Source: Collinsella sp.
GTDB taxonomy: Bacteria > Actinomycetota > Coriobacteriia > Coriobacteriales > Coriobacteriaceae
Assembly (NCBI GenBank): GCA_019414645.1
Contig: DXLP01000036.1
Location: 1-21,129, forward strand
Reading direction: 5' to 3'
Length of the DNA stretch: 21,129 nucleotides
Shown: positions 7,179 to 16,681 of the stretch, one piece after another
How positions within the stretch are numbered: position 1 is the stretch's first letter
Layout: every line of letters starts with the position of its first letter
Translations under genes and position numbers: made by a program
The notes under the pieces: model-generated
Database searches by the model: none
The model's input: only the letters and a program-made list of their open reading frames with translations
What the model was told of the DNA's origin: nothing

Positions 7179-8531
7179 TTAGGCAAGGAGCCACTTCCAT
7201 GCGGGCACAGCGTGTACCACACCGTGTTCACATGGAATATCGGCCTGTTCATCCATAGTAACGATTACCGACTCGCCAAGATCAAACTGGGCCATCGAGG
7301 CATCGAGGGCTGCAATTTCGCGTTCGCGCGTTTTCTCGCTTGCCATATCCACACTCACCTGAGTCAGGCTATAAGCCTGCATGAGAAGTGCATCCCCAGC
7401 CACAAAGTCAACCTCATGGCTTTTATTCTTCTCCTTGACCAGTAGGCGGCAGACCGAACCGACCCGCACCGCAGGAGTCCTTCTTCTGAGCGCATTGAAC
7501 ACCGCAGTCTCGAGCCTCTGGCCCTGGTCCAATGCCGATGCGGGAGAGAATGCTCCAAACATCGCAGGATCGACAGCGTAGACTTTAGACGCAGACCGCG
7601 TATTATTTGCAAGTGAACGCGTAAACTCCGGCACAGAAAACAGCAGGTAGGCGTCCTCGTAATACTCAAGTAAGTCGCTGAGCGAATTACGACTGACGGG
7701 TATCTGCCTGCTCTTGAACTCGTTGTACACCTTGTTCACCGACAGCTCTCGTCCCGAAGATGCCATACACCGCGTCAGAAACAGTGAGGCCAAACGAGGG
7801 CTCTTGACGTCGTAACGCTCCACAACGTCCATAGCGACCGTTCGCGACGCATATTCCTGTAGCAGCTGAATCGCGTCTGCGGGCGTCTGCTCAAGTGTCG
7901 CGATGAATCCCCCTCGCTCGAGATATCCGACCAGATGGTGTCGGAGCAACGCTGCAGCGCTTGAGGAGAAGGGCGCGTTCGACTCAGGAACGCTCCCCGT
8001 CTTATATCGGACGTATTCCGAAAAACTCAACGGAAAAAGCTCTCGCACAAGAGAACGGCCCCTGAACTCGCTCTTAAGTTCTGAGGACAGCATCTTAGAA
8101 GAAGATCCCGTCACGTAAACGGTCGCCTTCTCCGTATCGACCACGCGTCGCAGAAACGCACCCCATTCGGGTATTTCCTGGATCTCGTCAAAGAAAAGGT
8201 AGGCGCCCTCGCCTCGAGCAGCAGGATATAGTGCATAGAATGTATCGAGCACGTCCGCTAGTAGCGATGGCTCATACGGACGCAAGCGCTCATCCTCAAA
8301 ATTGAAATATAGCATCCGGTCAAGCTCGACGCCTTGGCCCTGAAGCCGCCGTATCTCCTGATACAGGCGATACGTCTTTCCACAACGACGGGCGCCCACA
8401 ATCACATATACGATGTTGTCGCGCTTTGGCTCCTGCGGGTTGCCCAGATCAAGGTCGCGCTCAAAGACCTGCGGAATCCCCTGTTGCTCAAAGTCCTTTA
8501 TTTTTTGAGCCACCAAGTCGTTGAATGCCAT
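7179..8531 (-). CDS. AAA ATPase of the DUF4143 type
   Basis: A 450-residue protein. The ATPase core has a Walker A GARRCGKT at residues 46-53, a Walker B YLFFDEIQEIP at 111-121 and a sensor-like TGSSS at 141-145. Arginines in SEFRGRSLVRELFPLSF (153-170) are also typical of this family. The C-terminal half fits the DUF4143 region: a winged-helix-like part (VNKVYNEFKSRQIPVSRNSLSDLLEYYED), then a restriction-nuclease-like fold (VRVGSVCRLLVKEKNKSHEVDFVAGD). Members are common in gut anaerobes and their role is unresolved. The start is an ATG with GGAG five bases upstream. That site directly abuts one arm of a perfect 24-bp inverted repeat, which would form a large hairpin in the mRNA leader. The surrounding sequence is less GC-rich than its neighbours, a hint of acquisition. 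Confidence 0.88.
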   Translation of the reverse strand: MAFNDLVAQKIKDFEQQGIPQVFERDLDLGNPQEPKRDNIVYVIVGARRCGKTYRLYQEIRRLQGQGVELDRMLYFNFEDERLRPYEPSLLADVLDTFYALYPAARGEGAYLFFDEIQEIPEWGAFLRRVVDTEKATVYVTGSSSKMLSSELKSEFRGRSLVRELFPLSFSEYVRYKTGSVPESNAPFSSSAAALLRHHLVGYLERGGFIATLEQTPADAIQLLQEYASRTVAMDVVERYDVKSPRLASLFLTRCMASSGRELSVNKVYNEFKSRQIPVSRNSLSDLLEYYEDAYLLFSVPEFTRSLANNTRSASKVYAVDPAMFGAFSPASALDQGQRLETAVFNALRRRTPAVRVGSVCRLLVKEKNKSHEVDFVAGDALLMQAYSLTQVSVDMASEKTREREIAALDASMAQFDLGESVIVTMDEQADIPCEHGVVHAVPAWKWLLA

Positions 8532-8539
8532 AATTCTCC

Positions 8540-8599
8540 AATCTTGCTCTCCTGCTAATCAAGATTATAACGATTCTTGATTAGCAGGAGAGCAAGATT
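8540..8599. repeat. Perfect 24-bp inverted repeat in the ATPase leader
   Basis: Arms 8540-8563 and 8576-8599 are exact reverse complements; the arm includes CTTGCTCTCCTGCTAATC. The loop is 12 bases. On the minus strand the left arm ends directly before the GGAG of the ATPase gene. TCTTGATTA recurs again just outside the right arm. It could be an operator, an attenuating hairpin or an insertion-derived palindrome. In 8600-8738 I see no credible gene, only a 7-codon ORF at 8600-8623. Confidence 0.85.
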
Positions 8600-8703
8600 A
8601 TGCGTATCTTGATTAATGGATAAGCAAGTTTTCTATTAGTAGCCCCTCCCGGAGGATATCGAGCGGCCGAGGGGGCAGGCATGAACGCCTCTAGCCGAAA
8701 ACA

Positions 8704-8740
8704 AAGTAGCTAAAAAAGCCCCGTCCCAAATCAGCTACTT
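8704..8740 (-). terminator. Hairpin at the end of the 55-residue gene
   Basis: AAGTAGCT (8704-8711) and AGCTACTT (8733-8740) are complementary and overlap the stop codon of the 55-residue gene. The loop contains GGGACGGGGC followed by six T on the minus strand, and TTTGTTTTC follows the stem. It probably terminates this transcript and perhaps the PTS operon readthrough. Confidence 0.4.
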
Positions 8741-8906
8741 AACGCCAGGGGTCGGCTTCGAAGAGGGGCTCGCGCTCGGGGCGACGATCGCTATAAGGAT
8801 CGTAGCCGTCGTCATCCTCGTTCTCGGCACGAATGTAGGGATCGGTGGGCTTTTTCGTCTCCCTCTTCTCGCGCAGGGGCTGCTTGCACTCGTCCTTGCT
8901 ATCCAT
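8739..8906 (-). CDS. Small acidic/charged protein with repeated DPY motifs, unknown function
   Basis: A 55-residue protein beginning MDSKDECKQPLREKRETKK. The chosen ATG at 8906 lies eight bases after GAAAGG; upstream in-frame starts lack such a site. The first 20 residues are basic and Lys-rich, the rest acidic. Three Asp-Pro-aromatic motifs recur at about 14-16 residue steps: DPY at 22-24, DPY at 36-38 and DPW at 52-54. There is no membrane segment or signal peptide, so it is probably cytoplasmic and disordered. It lies 232 bp downstream of the PTS EIID gene on the same strand, with two hairpins between, so it may have its own promoter. I do not recognise a family. Confidence 0.6.
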   Translation of the reverse strand: MDSKDECKQPLREKRETKKPTDPYIRAENEDDDGYDPYSDRRPEREPLFEADPWR

Positions 8907-8955
8907 GGCATGCACCTTTCCGTGTGGCTTGAATTCCATTCTTACACTATGACTG

Positions 8956-9000
8956 ATTACGGCCATCGTAATGCATGGATACCGCGGGATGCGGTATCCA
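8956..9000. repeat. Two adjacent hairpins upstream of the 55-residue gene
   Basis: ATTACG (8956-8961) pairs with CGTAAT (8967-8972) around GCCAT. Three bases on, 8976-8985 pairs with 8991-9000 (TGGATACCGC and its complement) around GGGAT. Both are perfect stems. On the minus strand they lie 50 to 95 bases before the start codon and could be leader structures. The role is unknown. Confidence 0.45.
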
Positions 9001-9076
9001 GAGCGCACACGTGCTTACGAATCGTCTACGCGTATCGGCGCAGACAGTGTATACATTGCTTTAAACCCAACGCAAG

Positions 9077-9111
9077 CCCGCCCGAGCGCACCTTAGGCAC
9101 ACTCGGGCGGG
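9077..9111 (-). terminator. Probable terminator of the PTS operon
   Basis: CCCGCCCGAG (9077-9086) and CTCGGGCGGG (9102-9111) form a perfect 10-bp GC-rich stem with a 15-base loop, 28 bases after the EIID stop codon. The T-run after it is poor (CTTGCGTT), so termination may be partial. Confidence 0.5.
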
Positions 9112-9138
9112 TAAACATCGTCTTGAAACTTGCAGCAA

Positions 9139-9999
9139 CTAGCAAATCCCCGTCAGGCCAAGCACCAGGCCAATGATCATGGTGCCGATAATGATCCAGT
9201 TCACGTTGGTGTTCTTCTTGAGCAGCTTGAAACAACCCAGGGTGTACAGCAGCGGAATCAGGCCGATGAAGATCGTATCGAGATACGTCTGGATCATGAC
9301 CGGATCGCCCTCGGGCATCGGAATTGAGATCGCGCAGTTGAACTTAACGAACGAGGCAGCCATGGCGCCGATCATCAGCAGGCCGAGCGTGCTTGAGAGT
9401 TTGGTTACAATACCCATCAAGCCGCTCTCGTAGATCTTGGTGATGAAGCTCGAACCGACGCGATACCCAAGAACCGTCAGCACCCAACGCGTAATCCACG
9501 ACGGAATGTTGTAAATGAGCAGAAACGCGATCGGACCCAGAAGCGATCCGTTCTGAGAGCACAGCGCCATACCGACCGAGGCCGCGATAACACGGATAAC
9601 GCCCCAGAAGATTGCATCGCCGATGCCCGACATGGGACCCATGAGCGAAGCTTTGACCGAGTCGATCGAATGCGTATCGAAATCAGGCTCGGCCGCGTTC
9701 TCCTTCTCCATCGAGGCAACAAGGCCCATGCAGAACGTACCGACATTTGACGTGATGTTATACCAGGTCGAATGGCGTACCAGGGCATCGCGACGCTGTT
9801 CTTTATCCGGGTAGAAACGCTCGATGGCAGGCCAGATGGACCACATGAAGCCTGAAGCGCCTCCGCGAGCGCCGCCGCCGTAATGGGCAAAGACGTTGAA
9901 CGAGTGGAAGAAGATGCCGCGCAGCATCTTACGGTCTTCAGCGGAAAGATCCTTAGTGGAGATGCTGATCTTCTCGCTTGCGGTATCGGTGGTACTCAT
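9139..9999 (-). CDS. PTS mannose/fructose/sorbose family transporter subunit IID
   Basis: A 286-residue membrane subunit of a mannose-class phosphotransferase system. Family features are visible: the GFMWSIWPAIERFYPDKEQR region near 50, HSTWYNITSNVGTF near 76, and GPMSGIGDAIFWGVIRVIA near 126. C-terminal membrane helices end in GLVLGLTGIC. With IIC it forms the membrane channel that takes up a sugar while the IIB subunit phosphorylates it. Its start overlaps the end of the IIC gene by four bases (ATGA type), showing tight translational coupling. It is the last PTS gene of the operon. The substrate cannot be told from the sequence. Confidence 0.95.
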   Translation of the reverse strand: MSTTDTASEKISISTKDLSAEDRKMLRGIFFHSFNVFAHYGGGARGGASGFMWSIWPAIERFYPDKEQRRDALVRHSTWYNITSNVGTFCMGLVASMEKENAAEPDFDTHSIDSVKASLMGPMSGIGDAIFWGVIRVIAASVGMALCSQNGSLLGPIAFLLIYNIPSWITRWVLTVLGYRVGSSFITKIYESGLMGIVTKLSSTLGLLMIGAMAASFVKFNCAISIPMPEGDPVMIQTYLDTIFIGLIPLLYTLGCFKLLKKNTNVNWIIIGTMIIGLVLGLTGIC

Positions 10000-10823
10000 G
10001 CGAAGAAATCCTCCTCTTCGAGCTCGGCGACGGACTGGGCACCAGCTGCGACGCCCGATTCGCGCAAGGCCTTAATCTGGTTGCGCAGGTCGAGATTTTC
10101 AAGGTCACGCAGGGCCGTAACGACCAAGATCACTGCACCGACGGCGGCAATTGCGACCATGGGCATGTTGAGATATTGGAAGAGCACGAAGCCGAGCAGG
10201 AAATAAATTGCAATCTTGTTATCCCAGAGCATGCGCAGAAGTAGCGCCATGCCCACGGCGGGAAGCAGGCCGGATGCAGCATTGAACCCGTTCAGGACCG
10301 CCTGCGGCACCATATTCATAAGCTGCGATGCCGGCTCGGCACCGACCCACACCGCCAAAAACGTCGGGATGGCGAATAGACCGTTCATGACTACGGCGCC
10401 GCCAAAATGGCAGATGAAGAGCTTCTTACTGTCACCCGAGTTCGCGGCCCAATCAATAACAGGAGCCCAGAAAGACATGAGCACGTTGAGAACGAGCGAG
10501 TAGATGATGTTCGCAAAAATAGCCGCAGCCACCGCGAGCGGAATCGCTACGCCCTGCTCCATGCCAGACACGACCACGAAGCACACAGCGAGCACCGTTC
10601 CTGCCACCGTATCAGCCGAAGTCGCACCGCCCACGTTGACGCTTCCGATGAAAATAGCCTGGAGCGCAGCACCGATGATAATGCCTGCGGTAACATCGCC
10701 AAAGATAATGCCCGCCACAAGACCCACGCCCAGGGGCTGGTCAATCATGGGCTGTCCAAACGTCCATTGGACGAAATAGCAGATAAAAGCTGCCAAATAT
10801 GCCAAGAGCGCAGTCGTCAGCAT
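9996..10823 (-). CDS. PTS mannose/fructose/sorbose family transporter subunit IIC
   Basis: A 275-residue, highly hydrophobic subunit with several membrane helices. The family's Gly-rich segment is clear near residues 30-60 (DQPLGVGLVAGIIFGDVTAG, then LQAIFIGSVNVGGA). The C-terminal tail from about 235 is charged and cytoplasmic, ending EEEDFFA. The start is an ATG with AAGGAGG seven bases upstream, a near-ideal ribosome binding site lying at the end of the IIB gene (12-bp gap). The 3' end overlaps the IID start. It works with IID as the sugar channel. Confidence 0.95.
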   Translation of the reverse strand: MLTTALLAYLAAFICYFVQWTFGQPMIDQPLGVGLVAGIIFGDVTAGIIIGAALQAIFIGSVNVGGATSADTVAGTVLAVCFVVVSGMEQGVAIPLAVAAAIFANIIYSLVLNVLMSFWAPVIDWAANSGDSKKLFICHFGGAVVMNGLFAIPTFLAVWVGAEPASQLMNMVPQAVLNGFNAASGLLPAVGMALLLRMLWDNKIAIYFLLGFVLFQYLNMPMVAIAAVGAVILVVTALRDLENLDLRNQIKALRESGVAAGAQSVAELEEEDFFA

Positions 10824-10835
10824 ATCAATCCCTCC

Positions 10836-11333
10836 TTAGAGCTTTGCCAGCAGGTCGGAAACCTTGACCTTACCGTCTGTAACGCCGACCTGATGAAACA
10901 CCGGCAGATCTTGCTCACACAGCTCGCGCGCTGCAGCCACCTCGTCTGGATTGAGCGTTACACCCGTTGTCAGCAGCACCTTGGCTGCATCGTCGCTTCG
11001 ATCGAAGCGGCCGACATTCGCAACGTTCACGCTGCCGATCCTACCGGGAGCCCCTTTCACTAGTTTGAGTGCATCGGCGATGTTCCCAGTAAGGGCGAAG
11101 ATGCGCATCTCGCCCGCACGCGGATCGTTAGCAATCTTGATAGCGTCGTCTATTGTACGGATGAGAAGCTTCTGCCCACTCGGGCAAGCCATCTTGAGCG
11201 TCGACGACTGGGTTTCATTTTGGGCCGCAGCGTCATTCGCGACTAAAATACCCTTGGTGCTCAGCTCCTTTCCCCACATGAGCGTGACCTGTCCGTGAAC
11301 CAGGCGGTCATCCACTCGCAGCTGAACGATCAT
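10836..11333 (-). CDS. PTS mannose/fructose/sorbose family subunit IIB
   Basis: A 165-residue cytoplasmic phosphocarrier. The N-terminus MIVQLRVDDRLVHGQVTLMW contains the family's phosphorylated histidine, His13, in the RLVHGQV motif. The length matches mannose-class IIB proteins. It receives phosphate from IIA and passes it to the incoming sugar. The start ATG has AAAGGAG six bases upstream. It is separated from the IIA gene by 47 bp and from IIC by 12 bp. IIA and IIB are separate proteins here, not the fused ManX form. Confidence 0.95.
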   Translation of the reverse strand: MIVQLRVDDRLVHGQVTLMWGKELSTKGILVANDAAAQNETQSSTLKMACPSGQKLLIRTIDDAIKIANDPRAGEMRIFALTGNIADALKLVKGAPGRIGSVNVANVGRFDRSDDAAKVLLTTGVTLNPDEVAAARELCEQDLPVFHQVGVTDGKVKVSDLLAKL

Positions 11334-11380
11334 TTCGTTCTCCTTTCGTCTTCGCTCCGCCCGCCAAAGCGGACCACTTC

Positions 11381-11803
11381 CTATCCAAAGAAATCGTCAT
11401 CGGTATCTGTCGCCCCGCCTGCCCGCAGGACCACACGCCGCATGGAGGTCGATGCCTGCGCGATTACGCTGTCGATATACTCGGGCGTGAACGCCTCGCC
11501 CGTAATCAGGCATTCGAGAATTAACGCGATGTTGAAACCGGTCACATGTACGATGCCGTGCTTTTCCGGCTGCATGGCCGTAACCATGTTGCAGACGCTC
11601 CCGCCCAAAAGATCGGTAACGATCAACGCATCGTCCTCTGGCCTCACGCCATCGATAAACTCTGCGATCTGCTCATTGGGATCCGATTCGTCCACATAGC
11701 AATCAACGACGGTTATGGCGCTATCATCATGAAGCAGCACCTCAGCCACACTTTTGACGCCACTTGCTAGGCGTCCGTGGGTTGCAACTAAAATTTTCTT
11801 CAT
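11381..11803 (-). CDS. PTS mannose/fructose family subunit IIA
   Basis: A 140-residue cytoplasmic phosphocarrier. MKKILVATHGRLASGVKS gives the phospho-accepting His9 in the family's HG-x-x-A-x-G context. DDALIVTDLLGGSVCNM near 75-90 matches the usual DLxGGSP-like segment of ManX IIA domains. The start chosen is the ATG at 11803, preceded by AAGGGGTG. A longer frame reaches 11857 but overlaps the aldolase gene and adds residues foreign to the family. The aldolase stop codon lies 10 bp upstream and overlaps the ribosome binding site, indicating coupling. It accepts phosphate from HPr. Confidence 0.93.
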   Translation of the reverse strand: MKKILVATHGRLASGVKSVAEVLLHDDSAITVVDCYVDESDPNEQIAEFIDGVRPEDDALIVTDLLGGSVCNMVTAMQPEKHGIVHVTGFNIALILECLITGEAFTPEYIDSVIAQASTSMRRVVLRAGGATDTDDDFFG

Positions 11804-11813
11804 AGCACACCCC

Positions 11814-12701
11814 TTAAGCCAAAGGAGCCGCGCCATTGGCGAATACTCGCACGACATGCTCGAATGTGCTGCGCAGGCTCTCGAACGCGACTGCCGTCAT
11901 ATCGTGCCAATAGATCGGAGCATCCGGATGTCCCTCAGTCTTTTCATCAACCATGGCGCGCACGGCATCGCCGGCATATTTAACGCCATACGTGTAGTAG
12001 TTAATCTTGCGGATGCCGGCATTGATGGCACGAGCGTAATCCTCGTCGGAAACACCGGAGCCACCGTGCATGACAAGTGGCACGTTCACACAGCTGCGAA
12101 TGTCGGTCAGAACGTCAATGTTCAAATGGGGCTCGCCCTTATACAGGCCGTGCACCGTTCCGAACGAGCAGGCCAGGATATCGAGCCCCGTGGACTCAAC
12201 GAAGTCACGCGCCTGGTCAGGATCGGTATAGATGGCGCCCGCCTCTTCCGCCGTGGACCCAGCATCAGGATCGCCACCCTCACGCGACCCCATAGAACCA
12301 AGTTCGCACTCAAGGCCTGCACCAAAGTCGGCGCACATCTGGGCAGCGTACTGGGAAAGCTCAACATTACGTTCGTAGGAAAGTGCAGAACCGTCGAACA
12401 TGACGCCCGTGAAACCGAGCTCCAACGCACGACGAGCATAGGATAGATTCTCACAATGATCCAGATTCAGGCAGATATGCGCACTCGAGCGCTCAGCCAG
12501 TGCTGTAACCAGCGGAGCCACCACGTCAATCGGCACCAGCGACTCGTGAACCTCGGCATGCTGGATGATAATCGGATAACCTGTTTCCTCCGCCACGTCC
12601 ACAGCGGCGCGGACGGCCTCAAGACTCGCGGAATTTACTGCAGCGACCGCCATATTGTTCTGTTCGGCGATGTTGCAGATATCTCTCATACTGACGAGCA
12701 T
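11814..12701 (-). CDS. Class II fructose-bisphosphate-type aldolase
   Basis: A 295-residue member of the class II, zinc-dependent ketose-(bis)phosphate aldolases. From the chosen start (ATG 12701, with AAAGGAG six bases upstream), NLDHCENL at about 79-86 carries the catalytic Asp81 and metal-binding His82. ECELG near 131 and GTVHGLY (His184) follow, and HGGSGVSDED (His212) near 212 is the phosphate loop. The usual family role is reversible cleavage of a ketose phosphate to dihydroxyacetone phosphate and an aldehyde. It is the first gene of the PTS operon, so it probably acts on the sugar phosphate the PTS produces. No kinase or isomerase is present, so either these lie elsewhere or the enzyme uses a mono-phosphate. 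Specificity (fructose, tagatose, sorbose or another) cannot be read. Confidence 0.93.
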   Translation of the reverse strand: MLVSMRDICNIAEQNNMAVAAVNSASLEAVRAAVDVAEETGYPIIIQHAEVHESLVPIDVVAPLVTALAERSSAHICLNLDHCENLSYARRALELGFTGVMFDGSALSYERNVELSQYAAQMCADFGAGLECELGSMGSREGGDPDAGSTAEEAGAIYTDPDQARDFVESTGLDILACSFGTVHGLYKGEPHLNIDVLTDIRSCVNVPLVMHGGSGVSDEDYARAINAGIRKINYYTYGVKYAGDAVRAMVDEKTEGHPDAPIYWHDMTAVAFESLRSTFEHVVRVFANGAAPLA

Positions 12702-12768
12702 CTGTTCTCCTTTCCTCAGGCAGACCATCGCTGTTTGGCTTTCTCCAAACGCAACATTTTGCGAGTTC

Positions 12769-12799
12769 ATTATATTGCGTTTTGTTTTGCTTTGTTTCG
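12769..12799 (-). promoter_or_regulatory. Probable operon promoter with overlapping T-rich direct repeats
   Basis: On the minus strand a perfect TATAAT lies at 12769-12774, 68 bases before the aldolase start. Upstream of it, TTTGTTTTG (12781-12789) and TTTGTTTCG (12791-12799) repeat at exactly 10 bp on the plus strand and cover the -35 region. Ten-base T-rich direct repeats are typical operators of DeoR-family sugar repressors. The -35 box itself is poor, which fits an operator overlapping it. The repressor match is inferred. Confidence 0.5.
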
Positions 12800-12818
12800 G
12801 AATTGACGTCTGCTACCG

Positions 12819-12849
12819 CGAACGGTCGAAAACCTGCCCCGAACGTTCG
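12819..12849. promoter_or_regulatory. Paired CGAACG-type palindromes between aldolase and DeoR genes
   Basis: CGAACGTTCG (12840-12849) is a perfect 10-bp palindrome. CGAACGGTCG (12819-12828) is a one-mismatch copy exactly 21 bp away, two helical turns. This suggests a cooperative protein-binding site centred between the divergent genes. The bound protein could be the DeoR regulator or a second one. Confidence 0.45.
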
Positions 12850-12851
12850 AT

Positions 12852-12893
12852 ATGTTTTGTTTAGAGTTGTTTTATTTCATTTCAGGAATTGTT
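12852..12893 (+). promoter_or_regulatory. Second T-rich repeat cluster upstream of the DeoR gene
   Basis: TTTTGTTTAG, AGTTGTTTTA and TTTCATTTCAGG follow in roughly 10-bp steps. The pattern matches the cluster at 12781-12799 and lies 60 to 100 bp before the DeoR-type start, so it may be the autoregulatory operator. A plus-strand promoter could not be placed with confidence. Confidence 0.4.
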
Positions 12894-12950
12894 GTTCTGG
12901 TAAAACTGAAGGTAACAAGCCTTGTCCCACAACAAGCCCTGGGAGTTCTT

Positions 12951-13739
12951 ATGAGTGAACCGCGTCCCTATTACCTGGAAGAACGGCAGGAAGAAATACT
13001 CGACTTACTCAATGCGAACAGCACTGTTCGCATTGTTGACCTCAGCGAGCGCTTCGGTGTTTCGGAAGCGACCATTCGAAAGGATATGCGGGCTCTCGAA
13101 GGCAGAGGACTTCTCAGGCGAACCCATGGCGGCGCGATCTTACCGAACCCCAATTCTCGCGAACTTTCGTTTGAAGACGCTTCTTCGACGGCCCAAGACG
13201 AAAAACGCCGCATCGGTTACGCTGCGGCGAAAATGGTGCGCGACGGCGACACGTTCTTTCTTCAATCGGGAACAACAACGGGCTGCATGCTACGCGCTCT
13301 CAAGGGCCGCAAGAATCTCACGGTTCTCACGAACGACCTATCTCACGCGATACTTGCCGAAGAATTGCTGGTGGACAGCGAGGTCATTCTCCTGGGCGGA
13401 CAACTGAGATTTGGCTATCACTACACACAGGGCAACGAGACTATCCGGCTGCTTAACGAGTACTTTGTTCCCACTGCTTTCATGGGAACCAATACCTTCT
13501 CGTTTTCAAAAGGATTTATGGCGCATCGATTGGAGCAGGCGAACATGGTGAGCGCCATCGCGAACGCTGCCGACCGACGCATAACCCTCATGGACTCATC
13601 GAAAATCGGCGTCATCGGCTTGGTTCACGCCCTTGACCTCAATGAGATTAACTGCCTGATCACCGACACCGGTGTCGATGCGGACACGAGGCAGCGACTT
13701 GCCGAGCTTGCCCCCAACTTGGAGATCATCTACGCCTAG
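12951..13739 (+). CDS. DeoR/GlpR family transcriptional regulator of sugar metabolism
   Basis: A 262-residue regulator. Residues 10-65 form the DeoR helix-turn-helix: RQEEILDLL, then IVDLSERFGVSEATIRKDMR and LEGRGLLRRTHGGAIL. Residues from about 80 form the sugar-phosphate-sensing domain, with LQSGTTTGCML near 103 in place of the usual DSGTT, then TVLTNDL, ILLGGQLR, FMGTNTFS and MDSSKIG. The start chosen is the ATG at 12951, five bases after GGGAG. A frame opening 33 codons earlier adds a segment outside the family. It is divergent from the aldolase-PTS operon and likely represses it until a phosphorylated intermediate of the transported sugar binds. The replacement of Asp by Gln before SGTTT may matter for effector binding. 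Confidence 0.92.
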   Translation: MSEPRPYYLEERQEEILDLLNANSTVRIVDLSERFGVSEATIRKDMRALEGRGLLRRTHGGAILPNPNSRELSFEDASSTAQDEKRRIGYAAAKMVRDGDTFFLQSGTTTGCMLRALKGRKNLTVLTNDLSHAILAEELLVDSEVILLGGQLRFGYHYTQGNETIRLLNEYFVPTAFMGTNTFSFSKGFMAHRLEQANMVSAIANAADRRITLMDSSKIGVIGLVHALDLNEINCLITDTGVDADTRQRLAELAPNLEIIYA

Positions 13740-13768
13740 ACTGCCCGGCACATTCGACGCAGCATGAA

Positions 13769-13801
13769 AAAGGGGCGACGGGTAAATCCCGCCGCCCCTT
13801 T
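13769..13801. terminator. Shared terminator between the DeoR and clpB genes
   Basis: AAAGGGGCGACGGG (13769-13782) pairs with 13788-13801 around a 5-base loop. On the plus strand one position is an A-C mismatch; read on the minus strand it becomes a G-T wobble. A run of five T follows on the minus strand, so it primarily ends clpB. It can also serve the convergent DeoR gene. Confidence 0.85.
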
Positions 13802-13813
13802 GCTTGAGCTCAG

Positions 13814-16438
<2,625 letters not shown>

Positions 16439-16461
16439 GGAATCACCTCTCTTGGGGCGGC

Positions 16462-16480
16462 CGCCCTACGGGGCGGCTTC
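16462..16480 (-). promoter_or_regulatory. GC-rich hairpin in the clpB leader
   Basis: GCCGCCC and GGGCGGC form a 7-bp stem with a 4-base loop, about 30 to 40 bases upstream of the clpB start and just above its ribosome binding site. Positions are accurate to a few bases. It may stabilise the leader or tune translation with temperature; there is no direct evidence. Between it and 16615 no gene is visible. Confidence 0.35.
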
Positions 16481-16615
16481 ACGTTGTTCGAGAAGTATTG
16501 TTGCCAGCTTTACGCGATCTTATACACAAATCTAAGTCTCTATATATAAGATTTTCTGAGTGAATTACGGATAGGGTACTGAGATGTCAGCCCGCCGCTG
16601 CCCAGGCGCGCTACC

Positions 16616-16672
16616 GTCTCGATCTGTAACATCTAGCAGCCATTTTTGATCCTAGATGTTACAGATCGAGAC
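16616..16672. repeat. Inverted repeat with perfect 21-bp arms
   Basis: Arms 16616-16636 and 16652-16672 are exact complements (core GATCTGTAACATCTAG) around a 15-base loop containing a T-run. It lies between clpB and the convergent side of the small membrane protein gene. The outer end runs into CGAGACAGACC, and a second palindrome begins only 10 bases later. It looks like a dispersed intergenic repeat rather than a simple terminator. Confidence 0.85.
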
Positions 16673-16681
16673 AGACCGAAA

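Noticed and set aside
11804..11857. Longer N-terminus for the PTS IIA gene
   Set aside because: It would overlap the aldolase gene and add residues outside the family; the ATG at 11803 has a ribosome site and gives the standard MKKILVATHG start.
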